Source: Salinibacterium sp.
Lineage (GTDB): Bacteria > Actinomycetota > Actinomycetes > Actinomycetales > Microbacteriaceae
Assembly: GCA_015234465.1 (NCBI GenBank)
Contig: JADGNA010000008.1
Location: 496,001 to 560,000, forward strand
DNA length: 64,000 nt
Direction: 5' to 3'
Positions 34,502 to 44,201 of this stretch are shown here, piece after piece. Below the pieces are notes generated by a model. That model was given only the letters and a program-made list of their open reading frames with translations, ran no database searches and was not told the DNA's origin. The position numbers and the translations under genes were made by a program. The number at the start of each line of letters is the position of its first letter. The first letter of the stretch is position 1.

Positions 34502-36054
34502 ATCCTGAAGACGCCGTAGGACGGCGACGGGATCGGGGCGTTGGCGGCGACCGACAGGCCCATGCCGAGCACGCGGCGCGTGTCGGCGGGGTCGATGACG
34601 CCGTCATCCCAGAGGCGGGCGGTCGAGTAGTAGGGCGAACCCTGTTCCTCATACTGCGTGAGGATCGGGTCGCGGAAGGCGGCCTCCTCCTCGGGCGACC
34701 ATTCGCCACCCTTCGCCTCGATCGCGTCGCGGCGCACGGTCGCGAGCACGGATGCCGCCTGCTCGCCGCCCATGATCGAGATTCGGGCGTTGGGCCACAT
34801 CCAGAGGAAGCGCGGGTCGTAGGCGCGGCCGCACATGCCGTAGTTGCCGGCACCGTAGGAGCCGCCGATCACGACCGTGAACTTGGGGACGACGGACCCC
34901 GCCACGGCCGTCACGAGCTTTGCGCCGTCCTTCGCGATGCCGCCGTTCTCGTACTCGCGGCCCACCATGAATCCCGTGATGTTCTGCAGGAACACGAGCG
35001 GGATGCCGCGCTGGTTGCACAGCTCGACGAAGTGGGCACCCTTGAGCGCGGACTCCGAGAAGAGGATGCCGTTGTTGGCGACGATCCCGACCGGGTAACC
35101 CCAGATGCGGGCGAAGCCTGTGACGAGCGTCGTGCCATAGAGCTCCTTGAACTCCTGCAGCTCGGAGCCGTCGACGATGTGCCGGATGACCTCACGCACG
35201 TCATAGGGCGTGCGAGAGGAGACGGGCACAACGTTATACAGCCCCTCCTGCTCGTGCAGCGGCTCGACGACCTCGCGCTGCTGCAGGCTCGGCGCCTCGT
35301 GCCGTTCGAAGGTCGCGACAATGTTGCGCACGATCTGGAGCGCGTGGTCGTCGTCCTCCGCGAGGTGGTCGGCGACGCCGGAGGTGCGCGCGTGCACGTC
35401 GCCGCCGCCGAGCTCCTCCGCGCTGACGACCTCCCCCGTCGCCGCCTTCACCAGGGGTGGCCCGCCGAGGAAGATCGTGCCCTGCTTGCGCACGATGACC
35501 GTCTCATCCGACATCGCCGGAATGTAGGCGCCGCCCGCCGTGCAGGAACCCATGACGGCCGAGACCTGCGGGATGCCGCGAGCGCTCATCTGGGCCTGGT
35601 TGTAGAAGATCCGCCCGAAGTGTTCCTTGTCGGGGAACACCTCATCCTGCATCGGCAGGAAGCCCCCGCCCGAGTCGACCAGGTAGATCGCGGGAAGCCT
35701 GTTCTGCAGCGCGATCTCCTGCGCGCGCAGGTGCTTCTTGACCGTGAGCGGGTAGTACGTGCCCGCCTTCACGGTCGCGTCGTTGGCAACGATGACGCAC
35801 TGTCGGCCGCTGACCATGCCGATGCCGGCGATGACGCCCGCGCTCGGCACCTCTCCCCCGTACATGCCCTCGGCCGCGAGCGGAGCGATCTCGAGGAAGG
35901 GGCTGCCGGGGTCGAGCAGCCGGTCCAACCGTTCGCGCGGCAACAGCTTGCCCCGTGCCCTGTGCCTGTCCCGAGCGCTGGCGGAACCACCCTGCCGCGC
36001 CGCATGCATCCGCTCCCTGAGCTCTTCAACCAGTGTGCGCAGTGATTCCGTCAT
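34498..36054 (-). CDS. Methylcrotonyl-CoA carboxylase beta subunit (carboxyltransferase)
   Basis: A 518-residue carboxyltransferase. [20 protein letters not shown] in the N-half and [20 protein letters not shown] followed by [16 protein letters not shown] in the C-half are diagnostic of the methylcrotonyl-CoA (LiuB/AccD1) type rather than propionyl- or acetyl-CoA carboxylases. The start is taken as the ATG at 36054, which overlaps the stop of a 26-codon upstream ORF (ATGA) and begins [17 protein letters not shown]; an upstream in-frame ATG at 36120 would add 22 unlikely residues. It heads the operon beta-alpha-dehydrogenase. The hydratase and HMG-CoA lyase of the pathway are not in the window. 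Confidence 0.9.
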   Translation of the reverse strand: MTESLRTLVEELRERMHAARQGGSASARDRHRARGKLLPRERLDRLLDPGSPFLEIAPLAAEGMYGGEVPSAGVIAGIGMVSGRQCVIVANDATVKAGTYYPLTVKKHLRAQEIALQNRLPAIYLVDSGGGFLPMQDEVFPDKEHFGRIFYNQAQMSARGIPQVSAVMGSCTAGGAYIPAMSDETVIVRKQGTIFLGGPPLVKAATGEVVSAEELGGGDVHARTSGVADHLAEDDDHALQIVRNIVATFERHEAPSLQQREVVEPLHEQEGLYNVVPVSSRTPYDVREVIRHIVDGSELQEFKELYGTTLVTGFARIWGYPVGIVANNGILFSESALKGAHFVELCNQRGIPLVFLQNITGFMVGREYENGGIAKDGAKLVTAVAGSVVPKFTVVIGGSYGAGNYGMCGRAYDPRFLWMWPNARISIMGGEQAASVLATVRRDAIEAKGGEWSPEEEAAFRDPILTQYEEQGSPYYSTARLWDDGVIDPADTRRVLGMGLSVAANAPIPSPSYGVFRM

Positions 36055-36131
36055 GCGGCCGGGCCCTGTGGCCTGCCATAGGTCGCGGCGGCACCCAGAC
36101 CGGTGCCAGCGACACCCCATCGTGTCTCCAT
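36051..36131 (-). CDS. Leaderless 26-codon leader ORF coupled to the carboxylase operon
   Basis: An ATG at 36131 follows TAGGAT (36144 to 36139) by 7 nt. It opens a 26-codon frame, [20 protein letters not shown] followed by six more residues, ending in TGA that overlaps the carboxyltransferase ATG (ATGA). If the promoter is real, ribosomes would load on the 5' end of the message, translate this peptide and reinitiate on the main gene, which has no good ribosome site of its own. The peptide has no run of one amino acid that would mark a classic attenuator. It is unrelated in sequence to the protein downstream. Confidence 0.5.
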   Translation of the reverse strand: METRWGVAGTGLGAAATYGRPQGPAA

Positions 36132-36164
36132 ACCGCGAATCCTAATCACGCGATCTGGGCAGCG

Positions 36165-37739
36165 TCAGTCAGCGAAGGCGCGAAACGGCCCGAGCGCTCG
36201 GAAGCGCACACGACAGCCCGCCGGCAGCTGGCCCGCAAGGTCGAGGTGGTGGGATGCGACGGCGCCGATGACGGGATACCCGCCCGTTAGCGGGTGGTCG
36301 GCAAGGAACAGCACGGGCTGCCCGTCGGCCGGCACCTGGATCGCACCCGTGACCGTGCCCTCGCTCGGGAGTTCGCCGTGGACCGCCCGCTCGAGCGGTT
36401 GCGCGCCGTCGAGTCGCAGCCCGACGCGGTTCGAGCGAGCTGTCACCTGCCATTCCTGTCGCTGCAGGAGTTCGAGCGCATCGTGCGTGAACCAATCGCT
36501 GCGCGGTCCCAGCACGACGTCGAGCACGACCAGTTCGCCCGGCGCGGGGAACGAGCGCTCGGGTGCCTGCGCCGTCTCGACGACCGGGATGCCTGTCGCA
36601 GCCCTGCGCACCGCCAGACGAGTCCCGGGCGATAGCGCTGCAGGGCCGAGGCGTGAGAGGGTGTCGGTCGCGCGGCTGCCGAGCACAACTTCAGCCTCGA
36701 GTCCGTGCCGCACGGCGAGGTAGGCGCGCACGCCACGCACTGGGACGCCGATGTGAAGCTCGTCACCGTCCGCGAGCGCGATGACGCGCCTCGGCGGCAC
36801 GATCCTCTCCCCCGCCGCCGACGCGAGCCGCAGCTCGCCGACCGCGCCCGTGACCGCAACCTCCGTCGCCCCCCGACTGATGACCACGAGGCCGCCGTAC
36901 GCCACCTCGATGCCGGCGGCGCCCGCGTCATTGCCGACGAGGCGGTTGGCCTCGCGCAGCGAACGACGATCGAGGGCCCCCGACGGGGAGACGCCGAGGC
37001 TCGCGTGCCCGGTTCGCCCAAGGTCCTGCACGAGTGACTGGATGCCCGCCTGCAGCACCTCCAGGGCGGGCCCCTCTGCTGCCGCTGGGCTCGTGGCATC
37101 CGCGGTTCGCACAGGGCCACGCCGCGCGCCCCGAGCTTCGACGAAGCGCACGCGGTCGCCCGGCTGCAGCAGTGCGGGCGTCTCGCGCGAGAGGTCCCAC
37201 ATGGGCACGTCGGTCACGCCGATGAGCTGCCAGCCACCGGGGCTCTCGCGCGGATAGACGCCGCTGAAGGTGCCCGCGAGACCGACGGAGCCGGCCGCGA
37301 TGCGCGTGCGCGGCGTTGCCCTGCGCGGCACGTCGAGCGCGGGGTCACCACCGCTGAGGTAGGCGAAGCCCGGCGCGAACCCCGTGAAGGCCACGCGATA
37401 CTCCGCGGCCGTGTGCCGCTCGACGACCTCGCGCTCGCTCAGGCCGAGGAGCGCGGCAACCTCAGCGAGGTCATCGCCGTCGTAGTGCACGGGGATCTCT
37501 ACGAGCGTTCCCGAGTTCGCCTCGGCGGCGCCGAATGTGCGGGCGTGCAGGAGCTCGGCGAGCCGCTCCGCCGTCACGACGGCCGGCTCGTACCTCAGCA
37601 GCACGGTGCGGGCGCCCGGCACCAGCTCGACGACGCCGCGGAGTGGCTCCGCGACGAGCGCGGCGTGCAGCGCCATCGCCTGGCCGAGGTCATCGACCTC
37701 GACGAGCACCGCGTCATCGGCGGCGGGAAGCACTCGCAT
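36165..37739 (-). CDS. 5-oxoprolinase subunit B-C fusion (PxpB-PxpC; KipI-KipA type)
   Basis: A 524-residue fusion. Residues 1 to about 205 are the PxpB/KipI domain with EYRVAFTGFAPGFAYLSG and IAAGSVGLAGTFSGVYPRESPGGWQLIG. Residues about 225-524 are the PxpC/KipA domain with LEVLQAGIQSLVQDLGRTGH, GVSPSGALDRRSLREANRLVGN and the closing DHPLTGGYPVIGAV. With PxpA it opens 5-oxoproline to glutamate using ATP. In many bacteria B and C are separate genes; fusion is common in actinobacteria. It begins 5 bp after pxpA. It is a separate unit from the carboxylase operon, which starts 34 bp downstream of its stop. Confidence 0.9.
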   Translation of the reverse strand: MRVLPAADDAVLVEVDDLGQAMALHAALVAEPLRGVVELVPGARTVLLRYEPAVVTAERLAELLHARTFGAAEANSGTLVEIPVHYDGDDLAEVAALLGLSEREVVERHTAAEYRVAFTGFAPGFAYLSGGDPALDVPRRATPRTRIAAGSVGLAGTFSGVYPRESPGGWQLIGVTDVPMWDLSRETPALLQPGDRVRFVEARGARRGPVRTADATSPAAAEGPALEVLQAGIQSLVQDLGRTGHASLGVSPSGALDRRSLREANRLVGNDAGAAGIEVAYGGLVVISRGATEVAVTGAVGELRLASAAGERIVPPRRVIALADGDELHIGVPVRGVRAYLAVRHGLEAEVVLGSRATDTLSRLGPAALSPGTRLAVRRAATGIPVVETAQAPERSFPAPGELVVLDVVLGPRSDWFTHDALELLQRQEWQVTARSNRVGLRLDGAQPLERAVHGELPSEGTVTGAIQVPADGQPVLFLADHPLTGGYPVIGAVASHHLDLAGQLPAGCRVRFRALGPFRAFAD

Positions 37740-37744
37740 GGGGC

Positions 37745-38509
37745 TCAGGCGGCAACCACGGGGGCGATCTGCACGCCGGCCGCCTCGAGCCGCTGCCGCA
37801 CGCGCCGGGCCATCTCGAGCGCGCCAGGGCTGTCGCCGTGCACGCAGATGGAGTCGGCGCGCACCCGCGCCACCGAACCGTCGATCGCCGTCACGGTTCC
37901 CTCGGTCACGAGCCGCAGCATCCGCTCGGCCACCTCGTCGGGGTCGTGCAGCACGGCTCCCGGTTCCCGGCGAGACACGAGGGTGCCCTCCGGCGTGTAG
38001 GCGCGATCGGCGAAGGCCTCAGCGACCGTGCGGAGGCCCGCCTCCTCGGCCAGCCGAAGCAGGGCCGAACCCGGGAGGCCCATGACGGCCAGGCCAGGGT
38101 CGATCGCGACGATCGCCTCGATCACGTCCCGCGCCTGCCGCTTGTCGTGCACGGCCGTGTTGTAGAGCGCGCCGTGCGGCTTCACATAGCTGACCTGTGC
38201 ACCGACGGATGCCGCAATCCCCTGCAGGGCCCCGATCTGGTAGATCACGTCCGCGACGAGGTCTGCGCTCTCGACGTCGATGTTGCGCCTGCCGAAACCG
38301 GCCAGGTCGCGGTAGCCGGGATGCGCGCCGATCGCGACACCGGCAGCCCGCGCACCCCTGACCGTGCGCAGGATTGAGCGGGGGTCTCCCGCGTGGAAAC
38401 CACACGCGACGTTGGCGCTCGACACGAGCTGGAGCATGGCGAGGTCGTCGCCCAACTCCCAGCGACCGAAGCCCTCGCCAAGGTCACTGTTGATGTCGAT
38501 TGTTGCCAC
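37745..38509 (-). CDS. pxpA: 5-oxoprolinase subunit PxpA (LamB/YcsF family)
   Basis: A 254-residue protein from the GTG at 38509, which has GGGAG 5 nt upstream and gives the canonical start [14 protein letters not shown]; an ATG at 38533 is possible but has no ribosome site. Further motifs are [32 protein letters not shown] and [10 protein letters not shown], which hold the conserved metal and substrate residues. It acts with the downstream B-C fusion. A TAGGGT element overlapping the rlmB stop may be its promoter, so it could be transcribed both from there and by read-through from rlmB. Confidence 0.92.
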   Translation of the reverse strand: MATIDINSDLGEGFGRWELGDDLAMLQLVSSANVACGFHAGDPRSILRTVRGARAAGVAIGAHPGYRDLAGFGRRNIDVESADLVADVIYQIGALQGIAASVGAQVSYVKPHGALYNTAVHDKRQARDVIEAIVAIDPGLAVMGLPGSALLRLAEEAGLRTVAEAFADRAYTPEGTLVSRREPGAVLHDPDEVAERMLRLVTEGTVTAIDGSVARVRADSICVHGDSPGALEMARRVRQRLEAAGVQIAPVVAA

Positions 38510-38538
38510 TGCCGCTCCCGTCGCCGACGGCATCGACC

Positions 38539-39558
38539 CTAGCGGGCGGCGCGCTGCCTCGACACCTCGTAGAGGGTCACGCTCGCGGCGATGCCCGCGT
38601 TGAGCGACTCCGTCGCGGCGCTGATCGGGATCGACACGATCGCGTCGCATGTCTCGGTCACGAGGCGCGAGAGCCCCTTGCCCTCGCTGCCGACGACGAT
38701 CACGAGCGGCTCCTTCGCGAGCTGCAGCGACGGCAGGTCGATGTCGCCGTCGCCGTCGAGGCCGAGCACGAAGGCGCCGCGGTCCTTGAGCGCCTTGAGT
38801 GTCTGCGTGAGGTTCGCCGCCATCGCGACGGGCGTGCGGGCGGCGGCGCCGGCCGAGGTCTTCCACGCCGAGGCGGTCATGCCGACCGAGCGACGTTGCG
38901 GCACGATGACGCCCTGGCCACCGAAGGCAGCGGTCGAGCGGATGATCGCGCCCAGGTTGCGCGGGTCGGTGATGCCATCGAGCGCCACGAACAGGGGCAC
39001 CTGGCCACGGTCGACCGTGAGGTCGAAGAGGTCGATGGGGTGCGCGTACTCATAGGGCGGCACCTTGAGGGCGACGCCCTGGTGCACGGAGTCGAAGCCG
39101 CCCATGCGGTCGAGCTCCGGCCGCATGACCTCGAGCACGGGGAGGCCGCGCTTCGTGGCGATCGACATGATCTCCTTGACGCGGTCGTCGTATTCGATGC
39201 GGGTCGCGATGTAGAGCGCCGTCGCCGGGATCTTGGCGCGCAGCGCCTCGACGACCGAGTTGCGGCCCGTCACGACCTCGGCCTGGTTGGCGCCCTGCTC
39301 CGACTTGCGCTGGCGCGACTGCGGCGGGCGGCCGCCATCGGCCTGCTGGGGCTTGCCGCCCCGGCCACCGCGCTTCTCGGCGAGACGCTCCTGCGCCGCC
39401 TTGCGCTTGCCCGCGGGGTGGTACGGGCGGTCCTCCGCCTTGGGGGTCGGCTTGCGACCCTCGAGGGCCTGGCGACCCTGGCCGCCAGAGCCGACCTGGG
39501 GCCCCTTGCGGCTCTTGCGCACGGCTCCGGCCCTGGGCTTGTTTCCGCTGTTCTTCAT
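38539..39558 (-). CDS. rlmB: 23S rRNA (guanosine(2251)-2'-O)-methyltransferase
   Basis: A 339-residue SpoU/TrmH-type enzyme. A basic, Gly/Lys/Arg-rich N-terminus of about 90 residues ([15 protein letters not shown]) is typical of actinobacterial members. Then come the substrate-binding domain ([15 protein letters not shown]) and the trefoil-knot methyltransferase with [35 protein letters not shown] and [22 protein letters not shown]. It methylates G2251 of 23S rRNA using SAM. It lies 25 bp after cysS, a conserved actinobacterial pair. Confidence 0.93.
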   Translation of the reverse strand: MKNSGNKPRAGAVRKSRKGPQVGSGGQGRQALEGRKPTPKAEDRPYHPAGKRKAAQERLAEKRGGRGGKPQQADGGRPPQSRQRKSEQGANQAEVVTGRNSVVEALRAKIPATALYIATRIEYDDRVKEIMSIATKRGLPVLEVMRPELDRMGGFDSVHQGVALKVPPYEYAHPIDLFDLTVDRGQVPLFVALDGITDPRNLGAIIRSTAAFGGQGVIVPQRRSVGMTASAWKTSAGAAARTPVAMAANLTQTLKALKDRGAFVLGLDGDGDIDLPSLQLAKEPLVIVVGSEGKGLSRLVTETCDAIVSIPISAATESLNAGIAASVTLYEVSRQRAAR

Positions 39559-39583
39559 GGGGTGTCCCTACTGCTCGGCACTG

Positions 39584-41002
39584 CTATCTGTCTGTGAGGC
39601 TCCAATGTGGGCCTTCCGGGGTGTCCTCGATCTGGATGCCCGCGGCTGCAAGCTCGTCGCGGATGCGGTCGGCCTCGGCGAAGTCCCGCGCCTCGCGCGC
39701 AACCCGCCGACTGTCGAGCAGTCGCGTCACGAGGGAGGAGAGGGCCGTGACGGCCGGCTCATCCGCTGCAGTCTGCCACTCTACGCTGAGCGGATTGATG
39801 CCCAGGATGTCGGTCATCGCGAGAACGGCCCCCTGAGCGTGCGCGGCCGCCGCGAGGTCCTCATTGTCGAGCGCCGCATTGCCGGCCCGCACGGTGTCGT
39901 GGATGACGGCGATCGCCTGGGGCACCGAGAGGTCGTCGTCCATCGCGGAGGCGAACTCCTCTGGCACATCCCGCACCACCTCGGCCGCGAACCGCGTGGA
40001 CGAGATGCGTCGATCGGCCCTGCGGAGGAAGCCCTCGATGCGCTCGATGGCCGAGTCGGCCTCGTCGAGCACCCCGTCGTGGTAGTCGATCGTGGAGCGG
40101 TAGTGCGCCGAGCCGAGGTAGTAGCGCACGGCGAGCGGGCGCGCGGCCGAGAGCAGGTCACTGGCGAAGACGGAGTTGCCGAGCGACTTCGACATCTTCT
40201 GCCCGTTGACGTTCACGAGGCCGTTGTGCACCCAGTAACTGGCGAAGCCATCCCCCGCGGCGGCCGACTGGGCGAGCTCGTTCTCGTGGTGGGGGAAGCG
40301 GAGGTCGAGCCCACCGCCGTGGATGTCGAACTGGGGTCCGAGGTAGCGCGATGACATGGCCGAGCACTCGATGTGCCATCCGGGTCGGCCTGCGCCCCAC
40401 GGCGACGGCCAGCTCGCCGACTCGGGCTCGTCTGCCTTGTGCCCCTTCCAGAGGGCGAAGTCGCGGGGGTCGCGCTTGCCGCGAGGGTCGGCATCCGTCG
40501 CGGGCGCCATGTCGTCGCGCCCCTGACGCGTGAGCTCGCCATAGGTCGGCCACGACGCCGTGTCGAAGTAGACGTCGCCCGAGCCGTCCTCTGCCGCGTA
40601 GGCGTGGCCGCGGTCGATGAGTCGCTGGATGATCTCCTGCATCTGCCCGATGCTCGCGGTCGCGCGCGGCTCATAGGTCGGGGCGAGGATGCCGAGGGCA
40701 CGGTACCCGGCGGTGAATTCGAGCTCCACGCGGTAGGCGAGCGCCCACCACTCCTCCGACTCGGAGGCGTTCGCGAGGATTTTGTCGTCGATGTCGGTGA
40801 CGTTGCGCACGAAGGTGACGTCGTAACCGCGCCAGGTGAACCAGCGGCGCCACAGGTCGTAGACGAGGGCCGAACGCAGGTGCCCGATGTGCGGCGACGA
40901 CTGCACGGTGGGCCCGCAGACGTAGATGCCCACGCGACCTGGCTCGAGCGGTTCGAAGTCGAGCAACTCCTGGGCACGGGAGTCGTAGAGGCGCACGGTC
41001 AT
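39584..41002 (-). CDS. cysS: Cysteinyl-tRNA synthetase
   Basis: A 472-residue class I synthetase. The [18 protein letters not shown] segment has the zinc Cys and the HIGH motif; [21 protein letters not shown] follows. [11 protein letters not shown] and HHENELAQS carry further zinc ligands, and [12 protein letters not shown] is the KMSKS loop. It charges tRNA-Cys. The ATG is 7 nt after TAAGCT (41015 to 41010), suggesting a leaderless message separate from ispDF. It precedes rlmB. Confidence 0.96.
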   Translation of the reverse strand: MTVRLYDSRAQELLDFEPLEPGRVGIYVCGPTVQSSPHIGHLRSALVYDLWRRWFTWRGYDVTFVRNVTDIDDKILANASESEEWWALAYRVELEFTAGYRALGILAPTYEPRATASIGQMQEIIQRLIDRGHAYAAEDGSGDVYFDTASWPTYGELTRQGRDDMAPATDADPRGKRDPRDFALWKGHKADEPESASWPSPWGAGRPGWHIECSAMSSRYLGPQFDIHGGGLDLRFPHHENELAQSAAAGDGFASYWVHNGLVNVNGQKMSKSLGNSVFASDLLSAARPLAVRYYLGSAHYRSTIDYHDGVLDEADSAIERIEGFLRRADRRISSTRFAAEVVRDVPEEFASAMDDDLSVPQAIAVIHDTVRAGNAALDNEDLAAAAHAQGAVLAMTDILGINPLSVEWQTAADEPAVTALSSLVTRLLDSRRVAREARDFAEADRIRDELAAAGIQIEDTPEGPHWSLTDR

Positions 41003-41061
41003 GCGCCCAAGCTTATTCGAGCCGCGCCCGGCGCGACTCGGTCGACGGACGCCTCGGCCTG

Positions 41062-42237
41062 CTAGTTCACCGAGCGGATGAGCGCGGTCGCGAGCGCCGT
41101 CAGCCCCTCGCCGCGCCCCGGGAAGCCGAGGCCGTCCGAGGTCGTCGCGGAGACACTCACGGGCGCCCCGGCGAGACCGCTGAGGTTCTGCTCGAGTTCG
41201 ACGCGCCGCCGCGCGAGCTTCGGCTGGTTTGCGATCACCTGCACGGCGACGTTGACGACCTCATAGCCAGCCCCCGCGACGAGTCGTACGGTCTCCCGGA
41301 TGAAGACGTCGCCGTGGGCCCCCGCGAAGCGGTCGTCGGCAGTGCCGAAGCGCCCACCGATGTCACCGAGCCCCGCGGCCGAGAGCAGCGCGTCGCAGAT
41401 GGCGTGGCAGACGGCATCCCCGTCGCTGTGCCCCTTGAGCCCCGGCTCGTCTGGCCAGTAGACGCCGCCGAGCCACAGCGGGCTCTCGGGGTCGAAGGCG
41501 TGCACGTCGAGGCCGATGCCGCTGCGGAAGGCCGGCACGTCGCGCGAGCGCCCGGCCGCGAGCGTCTCGGCGCGGGAGAGGTCCCACGGCGTCGTCACCT
41601 TGAAGGCGAGCGGGTCGCCAGAGACGGTCGTGACGGCATGGCCTGCCGCCGCGAAGAGGGCGGCGTCGTCGGTGTGCTCGACCGTGGCAGCGGCGTAGGC
41701 GTCCACGAGTTCCTCGCGGGGGAAGCCCTGCGGTGTCTGCGCCGCAGCGAGCTCGGCACGATCCGGCGTGCCCACGACCGCACCGTCGCGCGTCACCTGC
41801 TTGATCGTGTCGGCGACCGGCAGCACGGGCAGCACGCCCGCACGAGTCGAGCGCGCGGCATCCGCCACCGTGTCGAAGAGCGACGAGGGCGTGAACGCCC
41901 GCGCAGCATCATGCACGAGCACGACGTCGACCGAGCCGCGCACCGCCGCAAGCCCCGCCGCGACCGACTCCTGGCGGGTGGCACCACCCGCGACGGCCGT
42001 GACGAGGTCGGCGACCGGCCCCGCGAGCTCCCGCGCGATCGACGCTGCCGTCTCGACGCGGTCCGTCGGCGCGACGACGACGATCTGGGCCGGCGAGGTC
42101 ATGCCCAGCACGGATGCGACGGCGTGGCCGAGCAGGGTGCGCCCGGCGACCCTGACGAAGGCCTTCGGCTCGCCGAGTCCAAGGCGGGTGCCGCTGCCTG
42201 CGGCGACGATTACGACAGCGGTGCGAGGCTCATGCAT
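41062..42237 (-). CDS. ispDF: Bifunctional MEP cytidylyltransferase / MECDP synthase
   Basis: A 391-residue fusion for the non-mevalonate isoprenoid pathway. IspD is residues 1 to about 225: [20 protein letters not shown] (CTP-binding), [20 protein letters not shown]. IspF is about 232-391: [10 protein letters not shown] with the zinc Asp and His, [20 protein letters not shown], and [20 protein letters not shown] at the end. Start at the ATG at 42237, 7 nt after TACCCT (42250 to 42245), leaderless. It follows carD, with a hairpin between them. Confidence 0.95.
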   Translation of the reverse strand: MHEPRTAVVIVAAGSGTRLGLGEPKAFVRVAGRTLLGHAVASVLGMTSPAQIVVVAPTDRVETAASIARELAGPVADLVTAVAGGATRQESVAAGLAAVRGSVDVVLVHDAARAFTPSSLFDTVADAARSTRAGVLPVLPVADTIKQVTRDGAVVGTPDRAELAAAQTPQGFPREELVDAYAAATVEHTDDAALFAAAGHAVTTVSGDPLAFKVTTPWDLSRAETLAAGRSRDVPAFRSGIGLDVHAFDPESPLWLGGVYWPDEPGLKGHSDGDAVCHAICDALLSAAGLGDIGGRFGTADDRFAGAHGDVFIRETVRLVAGAGYEVVNVAVQVIANQPKLARRRVELEQNLSGLAGAPVSVSATTSDGLGFPGRGEGLTALATALIRSVN

Positions 42238-42270
42238 GCTTACGAGGGTAGCGCCGGCGGCCAACGCAGA

Positions 42271-42302
42271 AGCCCCGCCGTCGCAGAGGCGAGGGCGGGG
42301 CT
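42271..42302. terminator. Hairpin between carD and ispDF
   Basis: AGCCCCGCC (42271-42279) pairs with GGCGGGGCT (42294-42302), with TCGC/GCGA pairing inside. It is 18 bp past the carD stop and upstream of the ispDF promoter. The T tract is short, so efficiency is uncertain. Confidence 0.6.
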
Positions 42303-42319
42303 GTGAAGCGTTGGGCCGA

Positions 42320-42802
42320 CTAGGAGGCGAGCACGTCGTCGAGCATGCCCGACGCCTTCTCCTCATCGGTCTTCTCTGCGAGCGCGAGCTCCGAGACGAG
42401 GATCTGGCGCGCCTTGGCGAGCATGCGCTTCTCGCCGGCGGAGAGGCCGCGGTCCTGGTCGCGGCGCCACAGGTCACGCACGACCTCGGAGACCTTGATG
42501 ACGTCGCCGGAGGCGAGCTTCTCGAGGTTGGCCTTGTAGCGGCGTGACCAGTTGGTGGGCTCCTCGGTGAAGGGAGCGCGCAGCACCTCGAACACCTTGT
42601 CGAGGCCCTCCTGGCCGATGACATCACGCACGCCGACGAGGTCGACGTTGTCCGCCGGGACCTCGATCGTCAGGTCGCCCTGGGTCACATTGAGCTTGAG
42701 GTAGAGCTTCTCTTCGCCCTTGATGACGCGCTTCTTGACCTCAATGATGGTTGCAGCACCGTGGTGCGGGTATACGACGGTTTCGCCGACCTCGAAAAGC
42801 AT
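42320..42802 (-). CDS. carD: CarD-family transcription regulator
   Basis: A 160-residue protein. The N-terminal RNA-polymerase-interacting domain starts [15 protein letters not shown] and runs to about residue 60. The C-terminal helical DNA-binding part carries [17 protein letters not shown] and [22 protein letters not shown]. It binds the RNA polymerase beta subunit and stabilises open complexes at rRNA and other promoters. A TAAACT -10 element (42834 to 42829) and GGAG 8 nt before the ATG support the start. It is divergent from the lipoprotein gene. Confidence 0.95.
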   Translation of the reverse strand: MLFEVGETVVYPHHGAATIIEVKKRVIKGEEKLYLKLNVTQGDLTIEVPADNVDLVGVRDVIGQEGLDKVFEVLRAPFTEEPTNWSRRYKANLEKLASGDVIKVSEVVRDLWRRDQDRGLSAGEKRMLAKARQILVSELALAEKTDEEKASGMLDDVLAS

Positions 42803-42967
42803 GGGTTAAGCTCCATTCCGTGGCTCCCAGTTTACCACAGGGGCGCCCTCCTCCGGCCTGCCCGCCGGGCAGCGGCCCGGAGCGCCGTAGGATAAACTCA
42901 CAAGCGCCGCAGCGGGGTCTCCCCGGCGGCCACCTGCACCTGTTCCCACTCACCTGGAGGGTTCCCC

Positions 42968-43429
42968 GTGAGAGCTCGCACCGTCGCCACCGTCGCCCTC
43001 TCGGCGAGCATCGCGCTCGTCGCCACGGGGTGCGCGTTCATCACCCCGCAGGCGACGACCGAGCCCTACGACCCGAGCGACGGCGTCGGCGCCACGATCG
43101 GTGACGTCAAGGTGCTCAACGCCCTCGTCGTCTCCGAAGACGGCGAGAACGGCAACCTCGTGGCGGGCTTCGCCAACAAGGGCACCGAGCGCGCACGCAT
43201 CACCATCCAGTTCGAGGGCAGCGACGGCAAGCAGGACCGCACCGTCACGGTGGCGCCCGGCGAGGTCAAGTCGATCGGCAGCGACGAGCTCTTCGAGCTC
43301 GAGGGCATCGACGCGGAGCTCGGCTCGCTCATCCCCATCTTCGTGCAGCACGGCTCCGAGACCGGCAAGCAGATCCTCGTGCCGGTGCTCGACGAGTCGC
43401 TGCCCGAGTACTCCGACCTCGCGCCGTAA
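42968..43429 (+). CDS. Small exported lipoprotein of unknown function
   Basis: A 153-residue protein with a signal peptide and lipobox LVATGCAF. The mature part is one compact beta-rich domain (GDVKVLNALVVSEDGENGNL, RITIQFEGSDGKQDRTVTV) resembling conserved actinobacterial lipoproteins located beside carD or senX3/regX3. The GTG start has TGGAGG 8 nt upstream, and TAGGAT or TAAACT (42888-42898) can serve as -10. No ligand or function is known. Confidence 0.75.
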   Translation: MRARTVATVALSASIALVATGCAFITPQATTEPYDPSDGVGATIGDVKVLNALVVSEDGENGNLVAGFANKGTERARITIQFEGSDGKQDRTVTVAPGEVKSIGSDELFELEGIDAELGSLIPIFVQHGSETGKQILVPVLDESLPEYSDLAP

Positions 43430-43508
43430 GCCGCCCGAGGCATCCGTCAGTCCTGGCGCTCGCCAAGGCCTCTGACGCGGCGCTTCAGCGCGCCGCTCGG
43501 CCTGACGC

Positions 43509-44201
43509 CTACGCCGCCTCGTCTTCGAAGCGGTAGCCGAGCCCACGCACCGTCACGAGCAGCTTCGGCTCCGACGGCACCTTCTCGATCTTCGAGCGCA
43601 GCCGCTTGATGTGCACGTCGAGGGTCTTGGTGTCGCCGAAGTAGTCGGCACCCCACACGCGATCGATCAGCTGGCCGCGCGTCAGCACCCGCCCGGCATT
43701 CCGCAGCAGCACCTCGAGCAGCTCGAACTCCTTGAGCGGCATGGCCACCTCGGCGCCGCCCACCTCGACCGTGTGCCGGTCGGTGTCCATGCGCACGGGG
43801 CCGACCTCGACGATGGCGGGGTCGAGCTCCTCAGCCGGCTCCACTCGTCGACGCAGCACGGCGCGCACGCGCGCGAGCAGCTCCCGGCTCGAGTAGGGCT
43901 TCGTGACGTAGTCGTCGGCGCCGAGCTCGAGCCCCACGACGATGTCGACCTCGGAGTCCTTCGCGGTCAGCATGATGATCGGCAGCTGCGAGACGGCACG
44001 GATGCGCCGGCACACCTCGGTGCCCGAGATGCCGGGGAGCATGAGGTCGAGCAGCACGAGGTCGATGCCGCCGCGCTCGAATTCCTCCATCGCGGCGGTG
44101 CCGTCGTCGGCGATGGTGACGTCGTAGCCCTCCTTCGCGAGGAGGTATTCGAGCGGCTCGCTCAGCGAACGTTCGTCTTCGACGATCAGGATGCGGGTCA
44201 C
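43509..44201 (-). CDS. regX3: Response regulator RegX3 (PhoB-like)
   Basis: A 230-residue OmpR-family regulator. RILIVEDERSLSEPL starts the receiver, LVLLDLMLPGISG holds the phosphoacceptor Asp, and MLTAKDS and DDYVTKPYSSREL follow. The winged helix ends TKTLDVHIKRLRSKIE and VRGLGYRFE. With SenX3 it activates phosphate-starvation genes in actinobacteria. GTG at 44201 overlaps the senX3 stop (GTGA) and has GAGGGAG 4 nt upstream. PHO-box-like repeats before phoU and both pstS genes are its likely targets. Confidence 0.93.
   Translation of the reverse strand: MTRILIVEDERSLSEPLEYLLAKEGYDVTIADDGTAAMEEFERGGIDLVLLDLMLPGISGTEVCRRIRAVSQLPIIMLTAKDSEVDIVVGLELGADDYVTKPYSSRELLARVRAVLRRRVEPAEELDPAIVEVGPVRMDTDRHTVEVGGAEVAMPLKEFELLEVLLRNAGRVLTRGQLIDRVWGADYFGDTKTLDVHIKRLRSKIEKVPSEPKLLVTVRGLGYRFEDEAA

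Noticed and set aside
36055-36120. Longer start of the carboxyltransferase at 36120
   Set aside because: It adds 22 residues rich in Trp, Arg and Cys that do not resemble the family N-terminus, and it overlaps the leader ORF; the ATG at 36054 gives the normal beginning.
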